Translations under genes and position numbers: made by a program
In this document: positions 38,390 through 51,149 of the stretch, one piece after another
Position numbering within the stretch: position 1 is the first letter of the stretch
How the letters are laid out: each line of letters starts with the position of its first letter
Notes under the pieces: generated by a model
Database searches by the model: none
Seen by the model: the letters and a program-made list of their open reading frames with translations, nothing else
Told to the model about the DNA's origin: nothing
NCBI RefSeq assembly: GCF_002234675.1
Contig: NC_019873.2
Location: 3,807,158-3,871,157 of the forward strand
Length of the DNA stretch: 64,000 nucleotides
Source of the DNA: Oryzias latipes
Lineage: Eukaryota > Chordata > Actinopteri > Beloniformes > Adrianichthyidae
Direction of reading: 5' to 3'

Positions 38390-41300
38390 ATGGACAGGAA
38401 CAGGTGCAGCCAGCAGTCGAAGATGGAGTTTCCTAGAGCGAGATTCAGAAATGAAAATACAGATGACAGACAAAGGGTCATAAGACAACAAAGAGACAAA
38501 GAGGAGCAGCACAAAAGTGTGACCATAGCAGCCACCTGTTCGTACCGAAGGGACAGACACTATGTGGTGAGAAAGCCACTGTTCCCTGCAGAACAGCACA
38601 TGTCTACCCTGAAGATGGCTCATTCACCTAAGGTCACAGAAAAGGTGAGAAACATGAAAACCATTCAGACCATCAAACAAATTTAATGATCTTTGAAACA
38701 TCATTTACATAGATAAATACATATATAACCACATGTATTCCTTAATATTGGATGCATTTGTTTAGGACCCACTGCAATCAATTTCCTCTGTTTTGCACAA
38801 ACAAAAATTACTGCATTACAGATCACACATTTTTTCCAATATATGTTTTTGAAAAAAATGCTAGAATTAGTCAGATTCATATTTTTACATCTTTGTTTCC
38901 TGACGCTTAGGAAAACCATGGTGGCAGATCCAACGATTTTGACACCAGCGAAGCATTGGCTCCAGACAAATGCAACCTTTCCTTCTGTGACATTTCAGCT
39001 TCCCCAAAGATTAAATACCCCAGTTTATGCCTTCGTGCCACAGGCCTCCAGGCACAATCATGCTGGGAAAAATCCAACTCAAGATCTCCTTTCCATGACA
39101 GGAAATCTGCTCAGTCTGGCCTTCCAAGTTCCTTTTTGCAGGTTCAAAAAGTGCATCTTCCTCTGAGGCCCCCTCTGACCTCACCAGTACTGTCTCCTAC
39201 CTGCAATCCTTGTTTGGGGAACTCAAAGACAGATCAGACCAAGGTTAGGCACTGTGGGATTGAACTGAGTGACTGGGAAGAAACCAAGATGTCTCCAAGG
39301 TCTCCTGGAACAGGAGAAGATAGTTTAGCTTCTCCCCATCAGGCAAACTACTGGGCCTGTGCCATTCCTAAAGCTATGCCGCCAATTCTGAACAGAAACT
39401 CTGCAGATTGGAATCCAGAAATGGATTATCAGGCACTGCTGAATTATACCTACCCTCTGAAACCAGGACACATGGACAGTGATTGGGACAGCAGCAAACA
39501 GAATCAAGATTTTCTTCCTAAAACATTCCCCAGTTTACAGGACTCTGGAATTGAATTGGACCAACTTGGTAGCTCCACAAGTTTGTCAGCTCAAGACCTT
39601 TCTGGAAGTGATGTGGGGCAAAGGTCACCTGACCCTCAGCTTTTCCCCAGATTCTCAGATGGTTCGGCCTCCAGTTTCATGCCCTCTCCTGCTGGTTCAG
39701 CGAATGCATTCCTGGGGGCTGTGGACTGCTGCACAGACACAGGGGAAGAAAATCATCACAGAAATGATGCAAACCACCATAGGCTCAACATCAACTCTGC
39801 TAGTCCAGGAGCTTTTACGAGGAAAGTTGATGATGAATTTTGGCTTCTTCCAGAGCAACTGGAAGTGTCTGGTCATCTGTGCAGACAGGTTAGTGCTGCC
39901 GCGTTTGTGGGAATAAGACATTATTTACACAAAAAACTGAGTGGCATCACTAAGTTTATGTTTGTCCAAATATGATACAAACTCATTTAGTGTTCATTTC
40001 TTAAAACATATGGAAGTTTTTATGTAGCTTAATTAAAACTAAGGACTGCACGGTGGTTCAAGTCCTGCCTGGGGGACATGGAAAAAAAAACACAACACCA
40101 ATGGGGGACCTTTCTGTGTGGAGTTTGCATGTTCTCCCCATGCATGCATGGGTTCTCTCTGGGATCTCCGGCTTCCTCCCACCGTCCAAAAACACGCTCC
40201 ATAGGTTGATTGGCAACTCTAAATTGTCCATAGGTGTGACTGTGAGAGTGAATGGATGTGTGATTGTGGACATTCTACCCTGCGACAGACTGGCGACCTG
40301 TCCAGGGTGTCCTCCTGCCTTGGCCCACAAGTGGCCAAGATAGGCTCCAGCAGCCCCGTGACCCCGAAAGGGAAAATGGTATTGAAAATGAATGAATGAA
40401 TAATTAAAACTAAAAGTCAATACTAAAAATGTTTTTTAATTTTTTTCTTCAACACCGCTTATTCTGTCAATTAAAATGATAAAGAAAATGGTTTTTGACA
40501 TTTCATTTTCAAAAATGTGTAGCTAAATGTGTAGAAAAATTCAATTAGAAATGTCTACTTTGACATTTAGAATGGATTATCAGAAATGCTTTTTCATTTT
40601 CACTATGTAACTGCATCAAATGAGTCAAAAATAACATTTATATACAAATAAATGCTTTTCATTTTCTACTCTGACATTGCCTATTCGGGCGATGACGTCA
40701 GTGCTCACTGTTCTTCTGTGCCCTTTGCCCTCTCGGCAGTGTTGCCAGATTGGGTGGTTTTGGTTCTAAATTTCTGGGTAATTTACCCCGCCTCCCTCGT
40801 GGAAATGCTCACTAGTGTTGAGTTTTGCTACAGTTTTTGCGGGGTGAATGTGAAAACGAAAATGCAATCCCCTCTTTGCATTTTGGCTTTAATGTCACAG
40901 AATGAGCGATGTTAAAGAAAAAATGAAAAGCATTTTATAGGACTGACATTTAGTGCAATTTAATTTTTGAGTCATTTGATGCAGTTACATAGTGAAAATG
41001 AAAAAGCATTTCTGTTAATCCATTTTAATTGTCAAATTAGACATTTCTAAATTAATTTTGCCACACATTTACCAGAGAACTTTTTGAAAATTAAATGTCA
41101 AAAAACATTTTCATTATCCTTTTAATGAAGTGACAGAAGTAAGCGGTGTTGAAGAATAAAAAGAAATAGCAGTTTGGCGGATTGCTTTTTCTTTTTAATT
41201 TAACAAATGCAGCTTCATTTTGAAATTGAAAAAGCATTTTTGGTTTTGACTTTTATTTTTAATTATGCTACAGAAAAACTTCCATAAAAGCATGCTGGAA

Positions 41301-44300
41301 AAGGACCAAAAATAGTGTTTAGTAGAAAAGGTTTTAAGCAATTACATGTACTAGTTAAAGAAATTAAAACATGGTTTGAAAATTTAGAAGCCAAAATAAA
41401 AACTTGTAAGACAAGTGGCGTAGAGAATCATCCATTTACATCATTGGTTGACAGATAAATAATCTGACACTAAACATGTTTGGGTCATGGTTATGCATCA
41501 TCAACCCACTTTATGTTAACGCAAAATAAAATAACGGAGATATTAACTATCAGATGAAAGCCATCCATCTTTGAAAGTGTCGTGTGATGTTGCTTTGTGC
41601 AGGTGAGGGATCTGACAGCGGAGCTGAGCCGACCTGCCAGCTGTGAGTCCATTGAACCAACCTTGGTATCCTCCACTTTCCTCCACAAACAGGAGGACCA
41701 AAACTATGATGAGGATTCTAAGATAACAAAACTGATTGAGAATGCGCAAGACTTGAGTGATCTAATCAAAAGTAGAGAACAGAAGATAACTTTTCAGACA
41801 GGTATTTACTAAAAAAGTTTTTGACACTGAACGTTTAGTCTTTTACATGTTTTAAAACCATCATCTTTCATACACTGCATCATTTTCTAGTGCTCCAGGT
41901 GATGGTACTTTCTACAGATGTTATTTCACTGATATGTTAGCAGGTGATCACAGGGAGGAGAACAGCTCAAGAAACCGTTTTGACAGGAAAGGTGATCCTG
42001 CTGGAGAGAGACTGAAGGAGTCCAGACTCGGGGAGGTTGAGAACTTGGTGGTGCAGCTGCGTAGCACCGACCTGTCTGACTGTCAGAGGAACAGCCAAGT
42101 GGATCAAGAAGATCATCACACTCTGATGAAACACATCCAGGTAGAATCTCATTGTTACTAATTACTGTAAGCCTGTGCACTAAGCATGTTTGTTTCAATC
42201 CACACTGCTACTGTGATGCTTCAAGATTTAACAGTCATGTTCTTATTTAATAATTACGACAGAGTTTTAGGGCCAGTTTACAAAAAAAAACATTTTTAAT
42301 TACGACTTTTAAGTCATTAATTTACGAGAAAGAAAGTCATAACTGTTAAATTACGAGATTTTAAGTTGTAAATTTACTAGTTTTTTCTCGTAAATTTATG
42401 ACTTAAAATCTCGTAAATTTATGACAAGAAAGCCATAGATTAACAAGGAAAGAAACACCAAAGTTTCCGTTTATCGGAGCCTAGCTTGAAGATGAAATAC
42501 ATGGAGCCTTTTGTGAAGCTTTATTTCCGGATTATAGGTTTAAAAAACAAAGAGATTCGGAAACCTTTAGGTGACTAAAAATCAGATTGTCAGTGGAGCC
42601 GTCTTTCCGGGGTTCAGTGTCGGTAAAGCGGAGTTTCATTTGTAAAATAAGGAGCTCAGAGACACGTTTGGGTGTAGAGGACCGCTGCAGCCTTTATTCT
42701 CCTTTTCATTCACATAACCTGAAGTTCATTTGTCACCTTACGTCATGAACCTGTCATCCTAACACCAATGTGGAAGTAAACAGTGTTACATACGCCCCTC
42801 CTCCAGATGAAACGTCCCGTTTCAACATAAAACAATGAAGATGAATGAAAATAGTCTGTTATGGTAGCATTAAAACATTGACAATGCCAAAAAGTGCTCC
42901 TCCTCAGACGGAAGCATCACAGAGACGTAGAGATCTTGGTTTCATGGAGGAAGAAAGGATTGAAGTGGACAGGTGCATCAAGGGGCTGCAGAGATACTGC
43001 AAACCACCCATCATTAAATAAAACATTAATAAATTGTAAATCAAACAAATGAGCTCTCAAACATCTGGAACGTTATCAATAAACATTCAGCTCACCTGTT
43101 CAATTGAGTTTATTCGGTCTGCTCTGCTGCTGCGCGGCGTTCACTTGCTGCTCTGTGGGATCACTTTCACTTTAAGTTTTTATCTCGTAATTTTACGAGA
43201 ATTTTTTCTCGTAAATTTAGACTTAAAATCTCGTAATATTACTTTTTTTTTGGTGACTTTAAAACTCATTTAAAAACCAAAAGCCTGGGTTATCAGCAGT
43301 TCCTCCAGAATCCCAGCTTTGGGATTTTGAGAAATTTCCACAGCCTTTTTGACTTCCTAGAAGCCACAATTAAACAATTAAATACATAGAGATAGTAGGA
43401 ATGCGAGTAAAAGCTTTATTTGCAATACAGAAAGATGTTCAAGAAATAAGTTCCTCATATTTGGCTGTTAGCCTCTGGGCTAATGTCTTTCATGCTTGGA
43501 ATGAAAGACATTAAAGATGAATGGACCCCATAGATGCTGATGGTGGTTAAGGGGCAGATCATGGCAGAACAGGGTTTAGAAGGGCCTGGATACTGTCTAG
43601 ATTGCAGAGAACCAACCATCCATGAACTTAAAAGGGAAAATATGATTGTGATTGGCTGCAAAGAATAGGAGGGCTATTTAACTATAGATCAAGACCTGGA
43701 AGTCAGGTAAATCTGTCTTATAAAAATTATGCCAAAGCTTCACATCGTACTACAAAATGCAATTATTGGTTTTGCATAACAATAAATAAAATGGACCTAT
43801 GTAGGTGATCTGCTTAATAAAATAAAAAAAACTATTAGCTGCCAGGAACCAAAAACTTTGGATACTTAACACTGACCTGAAATAAAACATTTGAACTTGA
43901 ACATTTTTTTCTTTTAGACTCGATTGTTCCAGTCGGTGATGCCGTTTTAAGTTTGTTAACAGATTAGATGTGTTACTGTGGCATACACTATCTTTGTGTA
44001 ACAGTGTCAACAGACAGCATTCCACTTATCCAATTGTCTTTTTCCTTCATGGATGCTGACAACAAAGCCAAAGTGTTCCCCCCACACAGGAGAGTGTAAG
44101 GAGATGGGGGGGGGGTCCTCATCTCCGGCCTGGCGTCTGCATTAGCCACATGTTGACATGCTAACTGTCCGTCACCTAATAGCGTCTCGGAGGAAACTCA
44201 CGACTAACATTCGCCTCGGCGCAAAGTTAACAGTGGCGACCTGGCGTTAGCCCCGCCTACAGCCTCTAAGACTCATGGGAAGTGTGAAATCTTGTGTGTT

Positions 44301-46208
44301 GAATCCTTCACCATCACTGAGAGAGCTATGAAGAAAAGTGAGGTTCATGTTGTTATGCTGTTTGTGTGTGTTCATAACAAATAGGTTCTAATACCGGAAA
44401 CGAGAATGAGCCTGTCCGCCTACCTCTTCTTCTCTGAGACTGTTTTAGGGCGCATGGAGTATGGGGGGGGCACGGACAGTCTTAGCAGCTAGTTAAATAG
44501 CAGCTCAGCTCTCGTTTTCCCGCTACGAGTGACAAAGCAGCTGGGTCATTACAATGTATATGCGGGAAAAAACAAAAAACGTACCGAAACGATACAGAAG
44601 TGAACCGAACCCAAATTGCTGTACCAAAGCGGTTTGGTTCAACTATGTGTATCGTTACACCCCCTAATAATTGGGTATATATGCTTAATACATTGTGCAA
44701 ACCAGATTTGAATGCGTATTCACAAATCTTAGTGCAAATATCTGTAAAAAGAAAGACAAAGAATGCTACCTTTTACTTAAGTTTCACCGCGCCCTTGTAG
44801 CTCGCATAATGCACCACAAGGTTATCCACGGAATAATTAAATACATTTGTGACAAAAAATACAGAATTTCTCAATATAATGGGATCATGGGGACATATTT
44901 GTATAATGCCCATTGAGAAGACTATTGTTGTAATATTGGGCTATATAAATAAAATTAACTTGAATTGAATTAATGATGTGTCCCTTGTCATCTCTACTTT
45001 GTGAATTATAAGAAAAAACATGGCCACAGACATTGGCTGTCAGTAAATAGGCTCTAATTGATTGTGGTTATACTGGAATTTAAATACCTAATTGGCTCAG
45101 CTTCCTCACTTTGACTTGCCCACTCTAAATGATGTTGTCTGCTGCAGGTTTTCTGTTCACACCTGGAGCTACTCATCCAGCAGCTTTATGCAGTTTCTCA
45201 GAGGGTGGAGCAGTTTTCTGCTCCTACTGTGGACTTGAACAGCATCAGGTCCTCTTTGGCTGAGTACCAGGTAAGAAAAGGTTCCAAACTGAGATAGCCA
45301 CTACTGGTTGTGTAAATAAGTTTACAATTTTGACAAATAAGCAAAGTCTACTAATAGGTTTGAATATTAGAAACACTTATCACATTTAACCTAGTTTATA
45401 TATTTATAAAGATAATCCTCAAGCAACTTGCTGCTCTATTTGTACTTCTAACCCCTCCTGTTCTTTAATCTTCTTGACCCCTTTTTTTTTCTTTTGTACC
45501 CTTATCTTATAACTTTAATATCTCACTATGTCTCTCTCCTCTCTCTTTCGTGTGGTTCAAAAAGAAATGTAATCATATACGATTGAAAAAATATAACGTT
45601 TAGCCTCAAATACAAAAGGGGTTTATAGAAATATACACCTTGTTCATTCAAAGATTCATAATCCCCTACTGGAACACAAGAGGCCTTCAGTTCTCGTCTG
45701 TTTGCTCAGCTGCTGGACAGGACAAGTTAAAAACAAAGAACTATTGCCATTAACCACATGTATACATGCATTAAGTGGTGCATTTGACGTTGTCAAAATA
45801 TTTTCTGGAGACAAATGTAATGCAGTAGTTCTGTTTGCTGAATATTTTTTTTCTGTTATTCTCTTAGAGCTTCCAAAAAGAGTTGAGCAACCATCAGCAC
45901 CTAACTTCATCTGTTCTCCATTCTGGACAGCAGTTCCTCAACTGCATCAATGCAACCTCTCCATGTCAGCCTCAAACAGGCCACCTTTTCAGCTAATACT
46001 TCCATAAAACCCTGACATTTAACTTGTTTTCCTGGATAGTCAACAGCTTTTTTTGCTTGCTTTTGTTGCAGTTCTAAGAGATACCCTTCTTCTTATTGAG
46101 AAGCAGTCTGGACTCCTGCAGACCCAATCCGACCACTTCTTCTTTTCCATCATGTCAGCTGTGGATGGCCTGACACAGCCCACTCCCGTGAAAGAGAAAC
46201 GAGAATGA
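38390..46208 (+). CDS. cep68: Centrosomal protein of 68 kDa
   Basis: Coding exons are 38390-38644, 38911-39888, 41603-41801, 41944-42140, 45148-45270, 45868-45964 and 46072-46208, joining in phase to 661 aa; human is about 757. CEP68 is a pericentriolar component of the linker that holds the two centrosomes together until mitosis. Conserved pieces are YWACAIPKAMPPILNRNSAD with DYQALLNYTYPLKPG (large exon 2), DSGIELDQ, the acidic VDDEFWLLPEQLE, and the C-terminal spectrin-repeat-like helical region spanning exons 5-7 (HLELLIQQLYAV, HQHLTSSVLHSGQQFLNC, DTLLLIEKQSGLL). The N-terminus is divergent; I chose the first Met after the 38359 acceptor, and earlier exons may exist. The exon 6 donor (ccat-gtcagc) is weaker than the others. 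It lies upstream of rab1a, as in the human 2p14 neighbourhood. AATAAA lies at 46368-46373. Confidence 0.93.
40045..40415 (+). repeat. Fish dispersed repeat ('gttctccc...gataggctccagcagc')
   Basis: A near full-length copy of a very common fish retroposon in cep68 intron 2, with 'gtgtggagtttgcatgttct', 'aactctaaattgtccatagg', 'actggcgacctgtccagggt', 'gataggctccagcag', and a terminal AATGAATGAATGAA. A reversed fragment of the same family is at 28640-28740. Confidence 0.7.
40438..41165. mobile_element. Foldback/MITE-like element with ~200-bp inverted arms
   Basis: The left arm (40438-40640) and right arm (40955-41165) are inverted copies. Both carry 'cttcaacaccgctta', 'atgctttttcattttcacta', 'tgtaactgcatcaaatgagt' or their complements. 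The roughly 300-bp loop is GC-richer and contains a TGACGTCA-like site. It lies in cep68 intron 2. The transcript could fold into a long hairpin. Confidence 0.7.
42285..43265. mobile_element. Inverted-repeat element with CTCGTAAATTTA modules
   Basis: Both ends are clusters of short palindromic units built on 'ctcgtaaatttacgag' and 'gacttaaaatctcgtaa'. The interior (42440-43150) is less AT-rich and looks like captured or old sequence. It lies in cep68 intron 4. No transposase frame. Confidence 0.55.
44560..44975 (+). repeat. hAT-end-like piece followed by LINE 3' tail
   Basis: 44575-44665 holds 'tatcgttacaccccctaat', the complement of the TAGGGGTGTAACGATA end of fish hAT elements. It is followed by a LINE-like 3' segment ending 'gggctatataaataaaatta' then ACTTGAATTGAATT. 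In cep68 intron 4. Confidence 0.45.
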
Positions 46209-46384
46209 CCCTTCAATCTCCCACAAGCCCAGTTCATGAACCTTTGGATTAAAAAGTAGTTATTTTAAACATTACAAGAACATAAAAGCCACCTCAGTTT
46301 ACTTCCAAAATAATATCTCTAGTAGCTTACAATATTTAACATTTGTAGTTCACGGTAATGGATTCTGAATAAATAATAAATGGT

Positions 46385-46510
46385 GTGTATTTATACAGCA
46401 CTTTCAACCTTGATTAAGGCCTGAGGTGCTTTACAGTCATAGTCCCATTCACCCATCCAAATGCACATTCTCACACTGGTGGCAGCTCAGCTGCTATACA
46501 TGGCACCAGC
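46385..46510 (-). repeat. Truncated SINE related to 28783-29022
   Basis: Shares 'tacagcactttcaacc', 'ctttacagtcat' and 'cacactggtggcagctc' with the full SINE copy. The tRNA-like head is missing. Confidence 0.55.
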
Positions 46511-47036
46511 CTGTAACCACCTTCTACACCTACCAGTTTACGATCTGCTCACCTGCTCACACTAGGCCCTGCATCAGCCTGCAGCCTTTATCTGGACTAC
46601 CACACCCTTCAGCCGGCGTCAGTTCGTCTGCTTCCTGCGGTAGAGTAAACTGACCCACGCTACGCTCTCAGGCCAAGCTTTATGCCAAGTACTATGTTAC
46701 CATCTGCACGCTGACCCATTCTGTGTTTTGCTTCACCAGGGAATCCTACCAACCTCGTCAGCACCACCTTCGACCACCCGCTATTCCCCAGGAAACCAAC
46801 CCAGGTTCCAAATCATCTCTGTCATTACAGCTTCCACCAGACCAGAAGGTCACCTGCTTCATCACTACCAAAGCCACGCGAATTGCAGTCCAGAACCCTC
46901 CACCACTATTGCGCTGCTCAATAAACCGTTATCAACTCACTACAGTATCTGTCCTGCTTCTGGTTCCAGATGAGGATAAGCTGGCAGGTAGCAAAACGTG
47001 GCGTGGAGGGATGGCGTGACTGGAGGTCTTGACGTC
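46511..47036. repeat. GC-rich transposon-derived sequence
   Basis: Low-AT sequence with blocks ('tgccaagtactatgttacca', 'ttgcttcaccagggaatcct') that I associate with fish retroelement untranslated regions. It continues on the other side of the Harbinger-like insertion (48118-48425). The frames of 75-98 codons here have no recognisable domain. Confidence 0.4.
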
Positions 47037-47039
47037 TTA

Positions 47040-48114
47040 GGCTACGTTCACACTGCAGGCTGAAACGACCCAATTCCGAATTTTTTGCCCCTAAGCGGCC
47101 CAATTCCGATCTTTTCATGACAGTCTGAATGACACAGATCCGATCTTTTCAATTGCGACCCAGGCCCCGTGGGTTTGCCGTCCTGATTCCGAATTGTAGC
47201 CGTTCTTTTCAATTGCGACCGCCGTCTGACCGGCCAGGCGACTTGATTCCGAACTGTACGTCATCGACACGCAACAAACGTCATCATTTTGCGTTGAAGT
47301 AGGCGGGAACGAGAACGTAAACATCAACCATGGTGGACGATGCTGCTGAGATCAGTCAGTGGAAGGGAAGCGAGATCCCCGATTGGATTAATATTTGGGC
47401 TGATCGCTCTTTTCAGGCCAAACTCCAGGGCTCTGATCGCAACTGGGCGGTTTTTGAAAAAATTTCCAGATAAATGGCAGAGCGTGGTGTTGAACCTTTA
47501 CCGCGATAACTTTTTTTTCTTTCTCCCCTTTGACCGTGCTCAAGCGCGGGGGACCCGAGGCGATCCTCCTCCCTGTTCTGATCCTTAGATTCTCCAGAAC
47601 GGGTTGATAAAGAGTCCATAGCATTTATTTTGGGGGAAACCTTCTTTTATTACCGTCCTCCGTAACACACAACATGAATGCGCGCACACACTGCCCCCCC
47701 CCCCCCCCATTCTCTATCGCGGCACGCGCTTGCACACACGCGGGCGAGCGGCTCCAACACATACACATTTCCATTCCACAACAGTGGGTACAGACGATCC
47801 AGACTCCAATGCCTTCTTAAAATGAGAAGATTGTAATTGTGCTGCTCCTTTGTGAAAATAAATTTAATATTACAAAAAGAGCTCCGCTTTTGACAACACT
47901 GTTGTTGACATCTGCTCCGCAAACAAGTGACGTCGTTCACCGTTGAGTATTCTTCTGGCTTCTGCGCATGCGGGTCTCGTTTGGGTCGTGTCACGGTCAC
48001 ACTGGAGATCACAAAAGTTCGGATTTACTTGGAAATGTGAACGGTCTAGCAAATAATTCGGATTTTTTCAAAAAATCCAAATTGAGCATTAAGCCCTGCA
48101 GTGTGAACGTAGCC
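47040..48114 (+). mobile_element. Harbinger-like non-autonomous transposon, copy 2
   Basis: 1,075 bp, ends GGCTACGTTCACACTGCAGG and CCTGCAGTGTGAACGTAGCC (after one extra C). Perfect TTA target duplications flank it (47037-47039 and 48115-48117), as expected for PIF/Harbinger. It carries the same internal frame as copy 1, starting at 47330: SEIPDWINIWADRSFQAKLQ then GSDRNWAVFEKIS and a stop at 47471-47473. This is closer to the Myb/SANT-like consensus than copy 1. No transposase. Confidence 0.78.
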
Positions 48115-48117
48115 TTA

Positions 48118-48425
48118 GTGATGTTAATGGTCAGGAGCTTGAGATGAACCCAGGTCGGCACTTGGTGGATGAGGTTTTTCGGTAGACAGGAATGATAGCT
48201 TAAATTACTTGGCTTGACAAAACAAAAGAATTGCTTGGTAAACGAGGTACACAAAAGAGCAGGCACTGCACCGTAGTGGGCAACGAACTGGCGATGAATA
48301 CTGGAGCCAGGCCATCTTAAATACTGGAGGTTGATGAGGGAAGTGCCGACAGCTGGGTCCAATCTGAGGAGGAAGAGGCAGAGAAGGGAGGGGGGAGGAG
48401 AGGACTCCCGGAGGTACCATGACAA
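48118..48425 (-). repeat. Repeat ending TGTCATGG, relative of 23516-23725
   Basis: Minus-strand reading starts TGTCATGGTACCTCC and includes 'cattcatcgccagttcgttg'-like sequence shared with the L1-interrupting segment at 23.5 kb. Copy 2 of the Harbinger-like element appears inserted at its other end. Confidence 0.5.
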
Positions 48426-48429
48426 TTAA

Positions 48430-48712
48430 GCTTAAACTTGTATTTCTGAGTGTCTCTTTATTCAAATCGTGAATCAGGAGCACATTAAAAGTGCAGTTTG
48501 AAAGAAATAGTACTCAGAGTTTTCGGCAATGGGGAGGGGAAGAGGGGCGAGGTTGCTCTGCTCCACCCACCTTTCAGAGGGGAATTTCTAATGAAACTAT
48601 GTCCTAGAAAACCACACCGTTTTTTTTATTTTGGCTAAAAATGGCATAATCATAATCAAAGGCCACTGGGAAAACTGACAATAGATCAAAATAGGTTGGG
48701 CTGGGTCATTAA
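48430..48712 (+). repeat. Internally deleted copy of the TTAA-flanked repeat
   Basis: Retains 'caaatcgtgaatcaggagca', 'gaatttctaatgaa', 'gtcctagaaaacca' and 'ataatcaaaggccactggg', but lacks the acidic-frame block between them. Confidence 0.55.
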
Positions 48713-48839
48713 TAAGATTTGTCTTGCATGATTCTTTGTTTTACTGGTTCACTATGCAAAAAAACCTTACACAAAACTTTACACTGACACTATTTTGAAA
48801 TGTGTTTCATCAGTCAGAGATTTGTGTAAAGAAAAAAAA

Positions 48840-48965
48840 CAACCCCCCAGAGGACCTGGAGAAAGCGGCCGAATAGAGGGAAGTTGGGCATCTTTGCTTA
48901 GACTGCTGCCCCCACGTCCCGGTCCCGGATGAGCGGAAGAAGATGGATGAATGGATGGATGAAAC
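48840..48965. repeat. Dispersed repeat tail with (ATGG)n
   Basis: 'ctgctgcccccacgtcccgg', 'gatgagcggaagaagatgga', then ATGAATGGATGGATG. This is a common 3' end of fish non-LTR copies. Confidence 0.55.
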
Positions 48966-49149
48966 CCACAAATACCTGTTTGATTTGAATCCATGGCTGT
49001 GCATGAAAAATGTACCTTTGTGTTCAGTTATTAACCAACAATTCCAACCCATTTTCAGTTGGAAATTTTAAACTGAAAGAGGGGTTTTAGAAACTGCAGT
49101 GGAAAAGTATTCACGTTTTCCCTCTCTCCCTCAGTGTCTTGTGAAAAAA

Positions 49150-49640
49150 ATGTTTTGACAAGAATGTGGATTAAAGCAGGTTTACAATCACCCTTTAAGA
49201 ACTGGACTGATTGACCCCTCCCATAAACAGGTAGAACCTGATTTTTTTTTTAAACATTCTTGTGGTAATCCTATTTTGTTCATATTTTTTTCTGTAATTA
49301 AAGTTATTCAATTTATAAACTGAGTAATCAAATGCTTTAATGAAAGCATGAGGTCTCGTTTCAAAAATTTAAAAAAATGTATTTGACAGATTCTGCCGAG
49401 CCCGCTTTCAAGTGGTAGGGGTGTGGCCTTTCCACAAGATCACTCCTGATTGCTAAGACTGGTTGGCATAGAAATAATGAGTCCGACCAATTTGGGCCCA
49501 TCACTGCTAACTGACATTGTCTAGCCCCAACATGGTGGTGTCCGTATTGTGAAAAAAGGCCAACTGCATTGACTTCATTTGGTTGGAGATGGAGATAAGG
49601 CCTTTTCTATGGTTGACATCACAGTCATGTGGTCCAGTTC
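49150..49640 (-). repeat. Interspersed repeat shared with 19.11-19.68 kb
   Basis: Inverted relative of 19110-19680, with matching blocks 'gtggtaggggtgtggccttt', 'gatcactcctgattgctaag' and 'ccccaacatggtggtgtccg'. Class unknown. Confidence 0.5.
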
Positions 49641-50622
49641 TCTGATACAGTCGATGGTTACAACATTTCTTTGGCAGTGGCGTTGCACCTCTCCCTTCTG
49701 TTCTCTTCTCTGTGTCTAAGGTCTGGTTTGTTTTATGATGACAGTTTTTAGATGCACACAGAAACAAGATCAAGTCCTGCCAACAACAGAAATGAATAAT
49801 TACTTTTTCAATATTATTAGTGTACTTTACAAAAGAAATTCAGATTCCAGTAATGTAAGAATTCTCAGAGAAAAATTTGGTCAATAAACTGGCTTCTTTA
49901 AGAGGTGATTCTATCATTTTGATTCTTTTGAAAACCAAAATGAGTGTTTTCCAAAATCTTACCAGATTTGGCAAAGTTTATCATTCTTTTCATTCTGCAC
50001 AATTCTAAATCACAGAAATGTATTAATCGGGACATACCCACCGTGCAGTATGGCCAACAGTTTACTATTCCCGAAAAACCAGATCTGAAAAACGCAGGTT
50101 GGCATCCACCACTTTGAAGTCTGTGAAACTGTAAAACAATTAATAGAAAAACTTAGAAGTGGAGGGTTTTCGGATTCTCTGCTGCAATCAGTTTTCTTAA
50201 GTCAGCTAAGACTTCTTGAGCTGATTAAGAGGAATCAAAAAATAAGAACAAAAACATGAAGACAATGTTACAAAGGAATAGAAAGCGAATAAAGTTTAAT
50301 TTGAACAAAGATTCGATTCATGATTTGTGGTTGTTGATCCAATTCATATTTATAATTCATATACTTTCAAACACTGCCATCCACATATTGCAACTTCCCT
50401 TTGACATCTGTCCTGAAAACAGTGAGAGCCATATTCACTAACCTATATTTAATTAAGTTTGACATCAAAGTACTGGTGTAATCACTCCATTGGATGCCCT
50501 GGCAACAATGAAGGGAATTATTTTGAGGCTAGTTTGCAGATAGGTGCATGAGCACCTATCAGTTTACAAGAAAGACTCTTGTGAGATTGGTTTGACATCG
50601 AGGGACAATTCTCCAAAATTAG

Positions 50623-50785
50623 GAGTGTAATGATTAATTTTTAACAACAATGTGATTCCTATCATGTTTGACGATAATATTCATAGTTCATATTAATTCA
50701 TTTTGAACTATTCGATCTGATTCACTGACCTCAAGTGGATCCAGGACATCTTTATCCAAAACTTCAACCAGTGAGACTCAGAGAG
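50623..50785 (-). repeat. Partial hAT-like element, relative of 62585-62895
   Basis: 'ttaggagtgtaatgatt', 'tttttaacaacaatgtgatt' and 'gatccaggacatcttta' match the reverse complement of the right half of the 62.6-62.9 kb element. One end only. Confidence 0.5.
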
Positions 50786-51149
50786 AAATTGAACAGTAAA
50801 GTTTTCCAGATTCTTGGATTTCTTCCAGATCATCAAGTGGAAATGAAATCTGTGTCAAACAAACAAGTAAACTAGAATGAATCTCAAATCCATTCACATG
50901 TTAGTTTCCTAAAGTTCACCACTGTTGTTTTTCCACATCCAAAGAATCCAAAGGGAACATTCTTAGAACATTCTAGACACTGGATGGTCACATGACTGCT
51001 AAATTGAAATTGAAATGCATGTGTGTGACACGGCCTTAAACCACGGCCTCAGTGTGACCCACCACACATCAAAGACTCATATTTGTGATCTGTTGTAAAA
51101 GTGTTCCCTTTGGTCTCTTAGTAATGATGCTGTTTTAGCCTAAATACAT

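Noticed and set aside
39479-39916. 145-codon + strand frame inside cep68 exon 2
   Set aside because: Alternate-frame shadow of the large cep68 exon, which matches the family in the other frame.
47340-47588. 82-codon + strand frame and overlapping minus-strand frames
   Set aside because: All fall inside the Harbinger-like element; the meaningful remnant is the Myb/SANT-like frame starting at 47330.
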